Positions 19,759-30,687 of a DNA stretch of 64,000 bases are shown here, one piece after another. The stretch comes from Didymella arachidicola (taxonomy: Eukaryota > Ascomycota > Dothideomycetes > Pleosporales > Didymellaceae): contig CM049996.1 of assembly GCA_016630955.3 (NCBI GenBank), positions 1,612,001 to 1,676,000 of the forward strand. The letters run 5' to 3'. The notes beneath the pieces are model-generated. The model was not told the origin of the DNA, did not search any database, and worked only from the letters and a program-made list of their open reading frames with translations. A program made the translations under genes and the position numbers. The stretch's first letter is position 1, and each line of letters starts with the position of its first letter.

Positions 19759-21110
19759 ATCAGAGTATCGTAAGCATTTTTGATCAGTGAGGACAGTTCT
19801 GGAGCGGCATAGTGGTATGTAGGAAAGATTGTGAGTTTTCTTCAGGAACATCTAGAGTCCAGGTCGCAACAACACCAGCCAATCGCATTTTTCTGAGGAG
19901 TGACTGGTCGACTTTTGGCGGCTTCGCCATGCGTCCTTCCTGCTGTCGAGCATACTAGAGTGATGCCTAAGGTGTTTTCGATCGAGTTTTAGGCTTCGAA
20001 TTACGGCTTTACAGTATCGTTGATCAACTATAAGGAATGTTCATAGCATTCAACCGTATCATAGATGATCCATGCATCGCGCAACGAAAAGTTACACAGC
20101 CTTGGAAAGTGGTGGAAGGCAGAAGAAGGCTTGAAGCTTGCACTTATAGCGTTATGACTGCGTTTATCGGCTGGCATGCCTTTTCAGTATGGGAGAGTCA
20201 CTTCTTTTCGCGTTTGGTTGGCGTCTCTCCAGCAAGCACTTCTGCTTCGCAGCCCCACCATCATCAGGCCTGCGATCGCTCTCTCAACGTACGTGAGTCC
20301 AAAAAAGTGAGTGCCATGCATCATTCTGTTAGGTTTCAGTTATACCTTGACATCTCAAAGCAAAACCCCCGGATCGCTCGTCCATCATCAGGATGAATCT
20401 GAGAACGCCCACTATAAGCAGCCCAATCTGTTCGAATACCGTTATGTCACACGTGCTAGCATGAAGCTCCAACGGTCAACTACGCAAAACCTCGCCTTGT
20501 AATGCTCGACTTGGGCACCTTCCTATAGACCGGGCGACACGTTTTGAGCAGGCAGCAACTCAACAGGATATGTTGAATCCAGGTATACGAAGAAGGACTT
20601 CTGCATCTTCTTGAACCTCCCTGCACGAAACTTCGACATTCTCGCCTGTCGTCTAATGGCACTCCTTCTTTTTGCCCCACTGACACCCATGGATGATGAG
20701 AATGCTCATACCAAGAGTGCTCAAGCGAGTACCGGCGACCTCTTATTTCGGCTATATGGCATGGCAGTACCCTCGGGTATGCTGTATTATCCGAGGATGA
20801 CTGCGTTGAGGGTCCAGGCGGATGAACAAAAGTCGCACGTGTTGCTCTGCAGATTACGGCTCGGCCGCCTAGCTACAAATAGCAAGGCAGATCGACAAAG
20901 CTTGCAGGTAAAGTGCACAGTTTGATATTGAGGACGTTGCCTTGTGTCGGGCAATGCATTGGCATCCGGTCGAGCATGTCACAGTCGAACATCTGCTGCA
21001 GCAGAATTCTGTAGAAATTCGAATTACCCGTCAGAAAAGCTGGCACATACGCCTGGCAGTTTGAGGTACGGAAAGCGTCATCGTGATTAGCCTAACTGCA
21101 ACTTCCTGTT
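19759..21110. other. Intergenic, no gene recognised
   Basis: About 1.35 kb with scattered frames below 120 codons, none with a recognisable motif. Confidence 0.45.
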
Positions 21111-22257
21111 TCACAATTGATATCGCCCAATCCTGTTCCGCAAGACTTGCGAGAAGTAAATTGCATTGTCTGGTCCATGGTGAATCGCGATATTCAACCC
21201 TGGAGGGATGCCGACCGGCGAGGTGACGCCATCACCAGGCATATCAATGATGACAACCTCTTTGTTCTGATCGAGATACTAGATCGTGTTCCTCGTTGAA
21301 GTGGAGTACCAGTACCTTTCCTGCGAGTCCACTGTATTCTCTGTGGGGAATGAAGCAGGCAAAGGATCGGTGAAGACATCGATTTTCTCTGTCTAGGTAT
21401 CGAAGCGGACATTGCTGTTGGACAAGAAGCCAGTGAACCAGATGTAGCGGTTTTCGGTTTCAGCGCGGACGACGACAATGTCCAGGCCAAACAGTGAGAG
21501 CGGGAAGCGGGTGAACTGCTTTGTCCTTGGGTCGAACCTGGTGATGGCTTGCTCAATCATCTCAGGTAGGTAGATATTGCCGTCTATTTTAGAGACGAAA
21601 GCTCCAACGACGCCATTCAGCGGAGTAGGTAGGGGATAAGCCACGTCAAAGGTCTCGGTAGTATAGTCAAAGTGGAAAAGTGTCCCAGTAGTTGTGAGTG
21701 TGTACCACATCTGTGTATTTGTCAGTTGACGCAAGATATCATTCCGTCACGGTTCACCCACCCTAGACCCACTATCCCAAAGGTCGTTGAAGGTTTTGAT
21801 GTTGCCCAGGAAGGGACAGTGGCGGGGTGAAGACTTTAATCTCGCCGTTCGAAGGATTGATCTTTGAGGATTGTGACCTGACACCTGTTGCTGCTTACAG
21901 GTTGCCATCACTGCAAAGCTGGATGGCACAGGCGGATGTGACGCGGCCTGTTAGAGGCAGACTTTGATTAGGGTACAATTGGTCCGGGCTATAGGGCACT
22001 TTGTAGTTGGTGATCCGGCCAGTCTCGATTTCGATCTTGGAGACTGTGATGTCAAGGAAGTTCTGAGTCCATATGTTGCTATCCGGTCCTGTCGTGATAT
22101 CGCACAGGCCCTGCAAGAAGCCTTGATTCTCATGGTACCTGAAGCGCGCAGGGTCTTAATCGCCTTTCGAGTATCCAGGGGTAAGACCAAGGATCCGAGG
22201 AGCTGGTGCTGTAGCAACAGTGGCGACTGGGAGGCCGAGGGCGAGCAGTGAGTACAT
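21111..22257 (-). pseudogene. Streptogramin-lyase-like (Vgb/SMP-30 type beta-propeller) secreted protein, broken
   Basis: Reading from the ATG at 22257 gives a signal peptide (MYSLLALGLPVATVATA) and then propeller-like repeats (DITTGPDSNIWTQNFL, SKIEIETGRITNYKVP, CSDGNL, SKINPSNGEIKVFTPPL, MWYTLTTTGTLFHFD, GNIYLPEMIEQAITRFDP, NRYIWFTGFLSNSNVRFD). The frame is interrupted by TAA at 22156-22158, TAA at 21895-21897, TAG at 21393-21395 and TAG at 21279-21281. A frameshift lies near 21808. A 51-nt GT-AG intron at 21711-21761 is still recognisable. Coding sense continues on both sides of every stop, to a likely natural end at 21111-21113. Three of the stops sit where Gln codons fit, so CAR to TAR changes explain them. 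Intact relatives are predicted lyases or lactonase-like propellers. Function here is probably lost. Confidence 0.8.
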
Positions 22258-22739
22258 GCTGCAAGGATGGTGCAACTGTGTTGGAAGGTTGCTGTAGACA
22301 CGACTGAATACTGGAACAGCACAGAGAAGGTGGTTTCCCCACAGTTATAAAATATGCGGGGGCTTGAAGACTAGACGCCTGTCTGATTGGCAACGCAGAC
22401 CTAGATATGGTATGCAATGTTGAAGAAACAGTGTAGCGGCTGACGACTTGAAGCTAGACAGTACAAGTTTAGGGTGCGGTGGTATGCCCGATACCACGGT
22501 ACACACTGTTTGACCAAGCTGTGCAATAGCTAAACTCTGTCATTGTAGCCTCCTTGTCATGTCATAGATCCAGTCTAGTGTGATGATCGGGCCCAGGGTC
22601 AGAACTGATCCGTGGTGATCGTTATACCGGATTTTGTGCACCCACCTTGCGATCAGAATAGGCTACTGGCTTTAGCACAAATGAGAGGGGGAATCTACTA
22701 GTTCAATAAATGAACCAGCTTTCGAAGCCTGCCTGTGTC
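22258..22739. other. Intergenic, no gene recognised
   Basis: About 0.5 kb between the pseudogene start and the stop of the FAD oxidase gene. It should contain the old promoter of the pseudogene and the oxidase 3' end. No specific element seen. Confidence 0.5.
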
Positions 22740-24389
22740 TCACGCATCCAACTTGAAGCCCCCAGGGCAACCCCGCTGGAACAGGCCATCAGGATCGTAC
22801 TCTTGACTCACACTTCTCAAGAATTCCAAGCTTTCACTACCGTAGCTAGGGAATGGCTTTTGCCAGCTGCCACAGTAGTTGAGATACCTGTACCTGTGAC
22901 TGGTCTGATTGTCACTCGCAAAGATGTTGATCTGCTTGATTGCAGTGCGAGTGATGTCCTCCACCTTTTCGTCGTCTACGCTCAGTGCCCAATTTACAGT
23001 GAACTGAACGATGACGAGCGGCTCATTCGGTGATTCGTCCAAGCCGAGTGAATTTGGCTGGCCCTTGCGTGCCCACTCAGGCAACAACGGCTGAAGCACC
23101 AGGGTCCAAGATGCATCTTTGATACCAGCTTGCCGGATGCTATCAATTCCAGCACGATAGGCATCATGAGCTGCCGCGAGTGTTGAGGGATCGTTCTTTA
23201 CGGTTGTTGTTCCCCATGTCTGTCGTCGTCCAGGTAAATTGAGCGCGTGTAACTCATCAGTCGCGCTCACCAAGGACCGGACCTTGCAGGTATTCCACAG
23301 TCGCCAAAGCAAAGCAAATCGAGACTTGCGCCAGCACTGAGGCCAAGCACGATTGTCCTTGGGGAGCTCGGTATGCGCCAGATGAACAGCAATAGCTTTG
23401 ATGCCGCTCTTCGACAGATACGTAAAGCATGTCAGTGGCCCTGCCGCATACTGATCATATGCCTTGCCCTGATTACTGCTCACAACTTCATCCAGATAAT
23501 CGTGGAAGGCCAGTAGAACATTAGATGCTTGTGAGGGCAGCAGGTAGAGAAATCCGCTCCACACACTTGTCGAAGGGAATGCGTTGGCCTTGAATGCCGT
23601 GACAATGCCAAAGTTGTTCGAACCGCCTTTGAGGGCGCGCCAAAGGCGAGAGTTTTCGCTTGCCGAAGCCGTGACAATCAACCCGTCGGCAAGCACGACC
23701 TCATATTCGACGATGTTGGAGCATACCAGACCAAATCTAGGAGAGAAGAAAGAAAGACCACCGCCGAGAACAAGACCTCCAACACCTACGGCCGAGTTCC
23801 GCCCTCCAGCTATTGCAATACCTTTCTCTTGCAGACTACGATACACCTGCACCCATCGGCATCCAGCGCCTACAAGAACAGTCCTGCCGTCGTGGGAGGG
23901 GTTCACTTGGTCGAACAGGGACATGTCAATTAGCACCCCGCCGTCGATGCTTGACGCGCCTATAATTGGCATATGACCACCGCCTCTTACAGCAAAGCAA
24001 GCGAAGGCTTCTCTCATCTCTCCACGCTCACAGGCATTGAACTCGTCCCTAAGTATCCTGACTGCCGCAGCCAGCTGCTGCGCGTTCTGAGGTTGAAGAA
24101 CACATGCCGGTGTGGTCTCGCATGGCTGCTTTGCCCAATATACGCTGCCTGATTTCCTAAAGGCTTCTCGATCTTCTGGACAAATCAAGTTACACGGAAG
24201 GCTTTCGCGTAACCTAGCTTTGAGTCGTAATGCTGACTCCGATAGTTTCGGTGAGACATCAACGTGGCTGCGCTTCTCAGATTCGACCCAGCGCTCAATC
24301 TGAGATGTCCGAATCCGGAGGCGATGCAGCAGGGATATCAGAGCGATCAAAGACGCAATGAGTGCCGTCAGAACGATCGCGGCTGCCAT
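22740..24389 (-). CDS. FAD-linked oxidase (BBE / FAD_binding_4 family), membrane-anchored or secreted
   Basis: An unspliced 549-residue frame. Residues 4-22 form a hydrophobic N-terminal helix followed by basic residues (LHRLRIR), suggesting a membrane anchor or uncleaved signal. The FAD-binding PCMH domain runs from about 90 to 270. It contains RGGGH with His139, the usual covalent flavin attachment residue, then SSIDGGVLIDMS, GGGLSFFSPRFGLVCSNI and NNFGIVTAFK. The C-terminal berberine-bridge motif is present (FLRSVSQEYDPDGLFQRGCPGGFKL). Family members oxidise alcohols, amines or sugars with oxygen and often sit in secondary-metabolite clusters. No backbone synthase is visible here, so the substrate remains unknown. 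The gene appears intact, in contrast to the adjacent pseudogene. Confidence 0.87.
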   Translation of the reverse strand: MAAAIVLTALIASLIALISLLHRLRIRTSQIERWVESEKRSHVDVSPKLSESALRLKARLRESLPCNLICPEDREAFRKSGSVYWAKQPCETTPACVLQPQNAQQLAAAVRILRDEFNACERGEMREAFACFAVRGGGHMPIIGASSIDGGVLIDMSLFDQVNPSHDGRTVLVGAGCRWVQVYRSLQEKGIAIAGGRNSAVGVGGLVLGGGLSFFSPRFGLVCSNIVEYEVVLADGLIVTASASENSRLWRALKGGSNNFGIVTAFKANAFPSTSVWSGFLYLLPSQASNVLLAFHDYLDEVVSSNQGKAYDQYAAGPLTCFTYLSKSGIKAIAVHLAHTELPKDNRAWPQCWRKSRFALLWRLWNTCKVRSLVSATDELHALNLPGRRQTWGTTTVKNDPSTLAAAHDAYRAGIDSIRQAGIKDASWTLVLQPLLPEWARKGQPNSLGLDESPNEPLVIVQFTVNWALSVDDEKVEDITRTAIKQINIFASDNQTSHRYRYLNYCGSWQKPFPSYGSESLEFLRSVSQEYDPDGLFQRGCPGGFKLDA

Positions 24390-25234
24390 CTAGGGATAGT
24401 GGGAGGTGAGGTGAGGGAGAGGGCGTTCTGTGTGGCTGTGGTCAGGGCAAAGTTACACTTCTCCGGCTTCATACGGAAAGAGATACAAAGTCATGTGGGC
24501 CTGCGTCAAGCTGCGGTACCACGACGAGTGCTGTGTGATCCAGCACTTGAGGGCCGTCGTTAAAAAGATGGTGACGTAGATGCAGGATGCCTGATGGTGC
24601 CCGGCTAATTCGGTAGGTAGCGCGTTTGGCCTGCCGCGTCCGCAGCAGACCATCCGTCTCCTACTCGTAGGCTACTACCACCATCGCACAGACTGCCCCT
24701 CGCGAGGCCACATTCCGTCAAGTACCATATACCACCAAGCTCCCACATGATGCAATTTTGATTCAGGTATATATAAGTTATTATCAACACTTCGGCCGCC
24801 GCCGCGGCCTCTAGCTCGAACTTTGAACGAACCCCTTGGACATCCCAGGACCAGACATCTTGGCAGCTTCCTCATCCGCAATTGTTAGGCAGATTGTGTT
24901 GCAGCATCGCTGATAGCCCCTGAAACTTGCAAGAGAAAATCGTCGACCAACCTTCAGCAATCGGAACGTGCTCCAGCGACGTGCACCATGTGCCTGCCCT
25001 GTTAGACGGTAGCTCCACAATGAGGCTCTGCGCGATCCACACATGCATCCGAGGTTCATCCGTGGATGCAAGGATCCGTCATGGCTTGTAATCTCGACCT
25101 GCACCTTCATCAAGCGCATGACCACAGGTCTTGCGTGCTCCGCCCGCATAGCTGCAGCGGTCATCATTGCTACGTCCTGCGTCGCGCGCCGCGCGCCCGG
25201 TTGTAGACTTCAGGGTCACTCAGTTCGCATATCA
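24390..25234. other. Intergenic, no gene recognised
   Basis: About 0.85 kb between the FAD oxidase start and the broken transposon. Minus-strand frames at 24453-25167 show no recognisable content. Confidence 0.45.
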
Positions 25235-25236
25235 TA

Positions 25237-25260
25237 CCGTGTCCGTGCGCGTGATGCCCG
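25237..25260 (+). repeat. Left terminal repeat, family A broken copy
   Basis: Reverse complement of the end at 1897-1920 with few differences, and of the orphan end at 57297-57319. Confidence 0.8.
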
Positions 25261-25995
25261 GATTCGCTGTGATGCCCGGCGAACAACAAAGTAGACTATA
25301 TTTCAACGCGTAATAACACCACCAATATGACTCCAATTGAGAGTGCGTTAGCTGCGATAGAAATTTTGAAGCCTGGAGAATCATTCACGTATACTCAGAT
25401 TGCTAAAAAGTTTGGTGTTGATCGGTCAACGTTAGGGCGGCGGCACAGGCGCCTCACAGGACCCCACTCAACCAAGGTCATCAACCAGCAGAAGCTTAGC
25501 CCACAACAAGAGGAGGAGCTTGCAGTGTATATTGATAAACTTACTGAGCGTCGGCTTCAACCTTCACGCGATATGATACGAAATTTCGCCTCATCTGTGG
25601 CCCGGGAGCCAGTCTCAGATAGCTGGGTTACTCGGTTCCTCCACACACACACCAAGAGCGGCTTATACCCCGTTGGAACACTGCCATGGATCGCAACCGT
25701 CACGCTGCTGAATCATATAAAAAGTATGATGATTACTTTCATCTGCTACACCAGAAGATTGCAGAGTACGACGTTGACGTTGAGAATATGTACAATATGG
25801 ACGAGAAGGGCTTCCTCATGGGTATTGTGGGCAAGTCAAAACGAGTGTTCAGTAAGAGGAAATGGGAGAAGGGAGAGGTTAAGGCAGCTCTCCAAGATGG
25901 TAGCCGTGAGTGGATAACACTCCTGGCTTGTGTGTGTGCTGATGGATCTGCTCTGCCGCCAAGCCTCATATATCAGGCTGCCGGGAACGACGTTG
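25237..25995 (+). mobile_element. Broken Fot1/pogo-type transposon, family A
   Basis: The left terminal repeat (CCGTGTCCGTGCGCGTGATG from 25237) follows TA at 25235-25236. An 11-bp subterminal direct repeat GTGATGCCCGG occurs at 25251-25261 and 25269-25279. Similarity to the copy at base 1 stops near 25990, shortly after SLIYQAAGN, and no right terminal repeat is found. The 3' half of the element is missing. Confidence 0.85.
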
Positions 25996-26105
25996 TAATG
26001 CTTGGTTCAGAGCAGACAACAAAACCAAGGGAAAATCTGCTCACACACCGTCAAGCTTTTCGGCGAATCTCTGAACATGACGATTCTAGGGCTGCTCTGG
26101 ATTGA
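25327..26105 (+). pseudogene. Family A transposase pseudogene (frameshift plus 3' truncation)
   Basis: The start is intact: MTPIESALAAIEILKPGESF followed by helix-turn-helix FGVDRSTLGRRHRRL, giving the N-terminus missing from the copy at base 1. After SDSWVTRFLHTHTKSG a single-base change in frame near 25660 moves the continuing similarity to the frame containing MDRNRHAAES and NMDEKGFLMG. The catalytic domain then stops near 25990, before the second and third acidic residues; the last codons to 26105 are unrelated read-through. It cannot encode an active transposase. Confidence 0.88.
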
Positions 26106-26884
26106 CCCTGCATGCCAAGCTCCGAGGGACGGTGGCCTTCCGCTGGGTTTGTAAGATTTGAAAGCCCTTACAAACCATCAAATTGCTTCAGATGCTGGTC
26201 AAGGTACGGATGAAAGAGGGACTAAACGGATTGACGTGCGACAGGTGGGTCAACGGCCAACGGCTCCGCAAGCAGCAGGTCCTGTGCACGGCGCTAGGTC
26301 CTTCATTGCTTGGCAAGACTGCCAAGACAGTGGAAGCAGACAAGAGCGCGGGTGAGGCTCCAAGGCGTTTCGAAAGCGGAGTGCAAGCATTCTGATTTGT
26401 ACTCAAGCCAGGCTATGTCCCGGAAACTGTCCCAAAATGACGTTACCAAGCCAAAAGTTGCATGAAGTTCCAGCCGCAAACCCTACAGGAGATTATCGCT
26501 GTTGAAGGATTACCGAGTACATCCCTGCGGATAAGGCACGTGCATGAAATACCTTCCACGTTTTGGTCCTGTCCCGGCTTCGAAACTTCAGGATTCTTGA
26601 AACGTTTCGTGCAACTAGCCAATCATATTGGAAGTTCTTTCCTGATTGAAGCCCATCTCCGCGGCGGGGCCCGACTCTGACAACGCCACGCACCGATAAT
26701 TCTGCCGTTTGCGATCTTAGCGAAGCTAGAAGAGATAACGAAAGGGCTGAGTCTGGATACATCGACGTGTAGTAGATTAATAAATGCTCCACTTGCAGTG
26801 AAGGTGAAGGACCCCCACTGATTCTCGGAACGAGGTACAATACTTTTATTAACACAATCGAAAGAGCAAACAGGCCTCCGACTC
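26106..26884. other. Intergenic, junction of broken transposon and promoter region
   Basis: No gene recognised. The first part is the unrelated DNA joined to the truncated transposase. The last part leads into the promoter of the FMN dehydrogenase gene. Confidence 0.5.
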
Positions 26885-26890
26885 TATAAA
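26885..26890 (+). promoter_or_regulatory. TATA box of the FMN-dependent dehydrogenase gene
   Basis: TATAAA 115 bp upstream of the ATG at 27000. It is followed by a pyrimidine-rich stretch (CTCACTTTCTCTCG) and a short CATT repeat in the leader, a layout common for strongly expressed fungal genes. Confidence 0.5.
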
Positions 26891-26999
26891 ACAAACGGGC
26901 AGCCGCACCTCTACCTTTTCCAATCAAGGCAGGCACCGCTCACTTTCTCTCGTTCACAACCCAGTCATTCATTCATTCACACACAGTCACTCCCTCAAC

Positions 27000-28160
27000 A
27001 TGCGCGTCTCAGTTCTCGCTTTTGCGTCCGTCGCTCTTGCAGCACGCCCTTTCCTCAACGAGCCAGACACAGGTATCGAGGACCTGCTCGGTGCCATTAC
27101 CCCCAATGGCACACTTCCACCTCTGGAGAACATTGTCGGTCTGCCGGATTTTGAGTGGGCCGCTCGCAAAAAGATGAACATCTCCTCTTACACGTACTAC
27201 CGCAACGGCGCTGCCGGAGAGTGGTCATACCGCAATAACCTCGAGGTCTTCACCCGTCACAGGCTCCGGCCTCGCGTCATGAGCGACATTACCAACGTCG
27301 CTGCGTCCCTCCCAACCACACTGCTTGGCCACAACTTCTCAGCCCCTTTCTTCATCTCGCCATGCGCTCGTGGTGGCTACGCGCACCCTGACGGAGAGCT
27401 GAACTTCGTCAAGGGCGCTGCCGCCAAGAACATTCTGTATATGCCGTCGCTGTACTCTTCCCAGAGCTTCGATGCCATCTACCAACAGGCTTCCAACACC
27501 ACCGATCCTCTCTTCCAGCAGGTGTACCTTACCAACAACCTGACTGAGACCCAAGAGCTCTTCACTAAGATCGAGAAGACCGGCAAGGCCAAGGCCATCA
27601 TCCTCACCGTCGACTCTCCCGGAGACGGTATCCGCCACCGTGCAGCCCGCTACGGTGTCGGCTCTGCAGATATCAACCTCAGCCTCCTTACCTGGGACAT
27701 CTACCGCCAGTTCACGAACATGACCTCCCTCCCTATCATTCCCAAGGGTATTCAGACTGTCGAGGACGCTCAAGAAGCCATTAAAAATGGCGCGAAGGCC
27801 ATCTTCCTCTCTAACCACGGTGGCCGTCAGCTCGACACCTCACCTTCGTCCCTCGAGATCGCCCTCGAAATCCACCGCGAAGATCCCGATCTCTTCAACC
27901 AGGTCGAAGTTTATGCCGATGGCGGTGTCAGGTACGGATCTGACGTTCTCAAGCTCCTCGCTCTCGGCGTCAAGGCTGTCGGTCTCGGAAGGCCCTTCAT
28001 GTACAGCAACGTCTACGGCGCTGAGGGTGTCGAGAAGGTCATCGACATCCTGAAGTACGAGCTCATCAACGATGCCGCTAACCTTGGTGTTGGTGACCTC
28101 AAGAAGATTGGCCCCCAGTTCGTTGACTGGAAGAACAGCCTCAACACATGGTACAGCTAG
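27000..28160 (+). CDS. Secreted FMN-dependent 2-hydroxyacid dehydrogenase/oxidase (lactate oxidase family)
   Basis: An unspliced 386-residue frame. It starts with a signal peptide (MRVSVLAFASVALAA), then the FMN_dh TIM barrel. Visible active-site residues by family pattern are the tyrosine in TYYRN (66/67), Tyr176 in QVYL, Asp205 in LTVDSP, Lys249 in IIPKG, and His273 with Arg276 in SNHGGRQLD. ADGGVRYG and GLGRPFMY make the FMN phosphate site. Relatives such as glycolate oxidase and lactate dehydrogenase oxidise L-2-hydroxyacids. An extracellular version would probably use oxygen and release hydrogen peroxide, but that is inferred. Codon use is strongly biased to C-ending codons, suggesting high expression. 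Confidence 0.92.
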   Translation: MRVSVLAFASVALAARPFLNEPDTGIEDLLGAITPNGTLPPLENIVGLPDFEWAARKKMNISSYTYYRNGAAGEWSYRNNLEVFTRHRLRPRVMSDITNVAASLPTTLLGHNFSAPFFISPCARGGYAHPDGELNFVKGAAAKNILYMPSLYSSQSFDAIYQQASNTTDPLFQQVYLTNNLTETQELFTKIEKTGKAKAIILTVDSPGDGIRHRAARYGVGSADINLSLLTWDIYRQFTNMTSLPIIPKGIQTVEDAQEAIKNGAKAIFLSNHGGRQLDTSPSSLEIALEIHREDPDLFNQVEVYADGGVRYGSDVLKLLALGVKAVGLGRPFMYSNVYGAEGVEKVIDILKYELINDAANLGVGDLKKIGPQFVDWKNSLNTWYS

Positions 28161-29111
28161 ATGACACTGGCTGTACTATTGCGTGGGAAACAGTGACTTT
28201 AGTTCTGAACATGTATACCCAATTCTGCTAGCGAGAGGTACGACCTCGGATTCTATTGTGCATACTTCAATTAAACATATGTCGATCAACTTTCACATCC
28301 TCCCGCATACTCAGCGTCTTCTCACTAAGTGCACCGATTCCTGTCTTCCCAACACCTCTGTCTCACCCCGTCTCCCAGAGTAACAAATTCCACTCACGCT
28401 ATTGCATACCTGCACCAAATTTTCAGGCATTTTCATCAATCTCGCATCACCAGGAAGTCTGTAAAACCTCAGACGATTACTTGCGCCTTTCTATATTTCC
28501 TATATTTACGCGTAGCTTGCGCAGCTAGCCCAAGCGACTGCGAATTGTGCGCACAATGTAATGGACTTCCGAATTTGTAAATTCGTTTCGATACGACTTT
28601 CGGAATAGGACCTAGTCTACGGGCGTAAATGACTACTGCCTCGCCGCACTGCATCCAAAAAGCCTTACCACCCACAGATGACGTCTCTGCAATCTCAATC
28701 ACCAAAGCTTTGCTTCTGCCGGAGCGAACTACACTATGTCTTTTTTCGGCCCCTAGGGCCAGTGCAACAAAATCTTCAGGTCAGGTTGTTTTTCTCGTGA
28801 GCGTTTACGATATCGAGAGTACTCTATGAGGCATGAATGAGTGCTACATATGCTTTAGATTATTTGAAGGAGGATGCTCTCTTTCTGTCACTAGTAAAAA
28901 ATATGACGGCTTAAACAAGATGTGCCGCGCCACTTAAGGCGATGTCTTGAATTTCGTCATTTCTTACTGAAGTCAGTTGTGATGGTCATATCTACTTAGA
29001 CACATATTAAGTTCATGGCTCTGAAGATGGGTAGCGTATGGCTGGTCGGCAGAATGAAAAGTGGCAATTAAATTTAAATCTACAGCGCTATAGTGAGGTG
29101 ATCATTGCAAA
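28161..29111. other. Intergenic, no gene recognised
   Basis: About 0.95 kb of convergent 3' space, AT-rich after about 28830. Short frames only. Confidence 0.5.
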
Positions 29112-30687
29112 TTAGACAGCGATCATACTGACGTCGTCGAGCCACGCTCGTTTCTCATTATTCGTCCCAGATGAACACAACAATCTGACCGCCAGTGTTC
29201 CTGAAGCTGACGCTTGCGTGGAGGCCGCGGGGATCGTGTGCGACATTTGGCTCCAGGCACCCAGTACTGGGGTTGTGGCTCCAATGATGCGGTTGTTGTA
29301 AAAGACGTTGTAGTTGCAGTTGATACCGGCGCCTTTCATCGCCCAGGCAGTGACCTGATACGCTTGGCCAGGTACCACAGTGACGGTCTGCGATGCTGCA
29401 ATTAAAAGAGCAAGGAACTGAACTGGAGGGCCAACGACTTGAACACTATATTGTCCAGTGTGAGGGTTGTCAGATGTCCTTCCACTGGTACCGGGGTTCG
29501 CATTGTTAGGTGTTATGGTCCAGCCATCTGCTCCGGGAAATCCATTCTGTGTAGGTCCAGAGTCTTCAAATCCTGGATTGCGGAGAATATTCGTGGGTAT
29601 GGGTGTGGGACTCGATGTCGAGGAAGATGTTGATGAGGTTAGTGTGATAGTGGAAGTCGAGGAGGAGCCGAGAGACGAGTCTGATGTGCTTATTGCAGTA
29701 GATGTGGCTGACGAACTGAGAGATGTCGATGGTGTTCCGCTGGAAGAGGATGCGTCTGTGGTTGCAACCGATGTAGACGAGACTGGAGTTGAAGTCGTTG
29801 TTGCAGTTGACACAACGTTCGAGCTGGCGGTGGGGGTTGCCGAGTCTATTGTTGAAGACGACGTGCTAGACGCGGTAGTTGAAGTAGAAGACACAACTCG
29901 TGTGTCAACAGCGACGGCTAGATAGTGTCAGCTTCCATGTACTGCTATCAATCCAGGCAGAACTCACCGTCGACGTTGCTGTTCGAATTTGCGCCGTTGT
30001 TCTTATCCTTCAGATAGCATTGGCCGTCGCGCTGGCCACCAACAAAAGAGGCAGCAACGCACTGGTCGTTGTCCGCACAGGCTTGTGTGCAAACACGAAG
30101 GCTGGCAGCATACATGCTGGTCAGATCACCCCCATAGTAGTCTGCCCCGCAGGACAGGACAAAGTTCCTGGAACCACCTTGGATAGTGCATCCGTCGTTC
30201 TGGGGGCATGAGTAAGTGTCGGGACAGACTGATGGTGTAGACGGAGGCACAGGAGATGTGGTCTCGCGAGAAGTGACTGCTGCGCCTATCACATCTGGAC
30301 TGTGTTCGTGTCAGCCTCTATGGCTGTTCTGCCTGACGTCTTCACTCACTTGGATTGTGCCGATGTGAGTGTGCTCTTCATGTAGCAGTTTTGGCCAACA
30401 TAACTAACAGAAACACATTGAGCCCTGTTAGAGCATGCGAGCATGCATGCATCTAACGTGGGAGTCTGCTCGTTTGTCAGTGTGATCAAAAAAGTCAAGA
30501 GTATAGCACAACATACCTGAGCCAGACTCAGATCTCCTCCATAATAGTCAGTCGCGCAGCTCACTTGAAAAGCGACGCCATTTGTGGTGAATGCGCACTG
30601 GTCATCCTGGGGACAGGTTGGCGAAGTAGGGCACACGCTTGAAGCGGCCGCAAGTGCTCGAACAGCTGAATGCAAAAGAGCAGGCAT
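29112..30687 (-). CDS. Secreted wall-type protein: two PAN/Apple-like domains, Ser/Thr linker, carbohydrate-binding module
   Basis: Four exons: 30517-30687, 30350-30465, 29968-30299, 29112-29917. Introns are GT-AG, 50-51 nt, and phases close to a 474-residue protein. Residues 1-16 look like a signal peptide (MPALLHSAVRALAAAS). Two cysteine-rich repeats of about 75-85 residues follow, each with CPxDxxC or CPQNDGC, then CxxDYYGGDL, then C-x3-C-x5-C and a final CYxK (CYMKS, CYLKD), the fungal PAN/Apple-like pattern. Next comes a Ser/Thr-rich, probably O-glycosylated stretch of about 100 residues. The C-terminal 160 residues begin ILRNPGFEDSG and resemble CBM4/9-type jelly-roll domains (GWTITPN, QTVTVVPGQAYQVTAWAM, WLDDVSMIAV). 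A role in adhesion or glycan binding at the surface is likely. No GPI signal is evident. Confidence 0.82.

Noticed and set aside
21850..21900. GTAAGC at the second stop of the propeller pseudogene as a 5' splice site
   Set aside because: The frame after the TAA (AATGVRSQ then KINPSNGEIKVF) reads on smoothly in phase, so the stop is a mutation within coding sequence.
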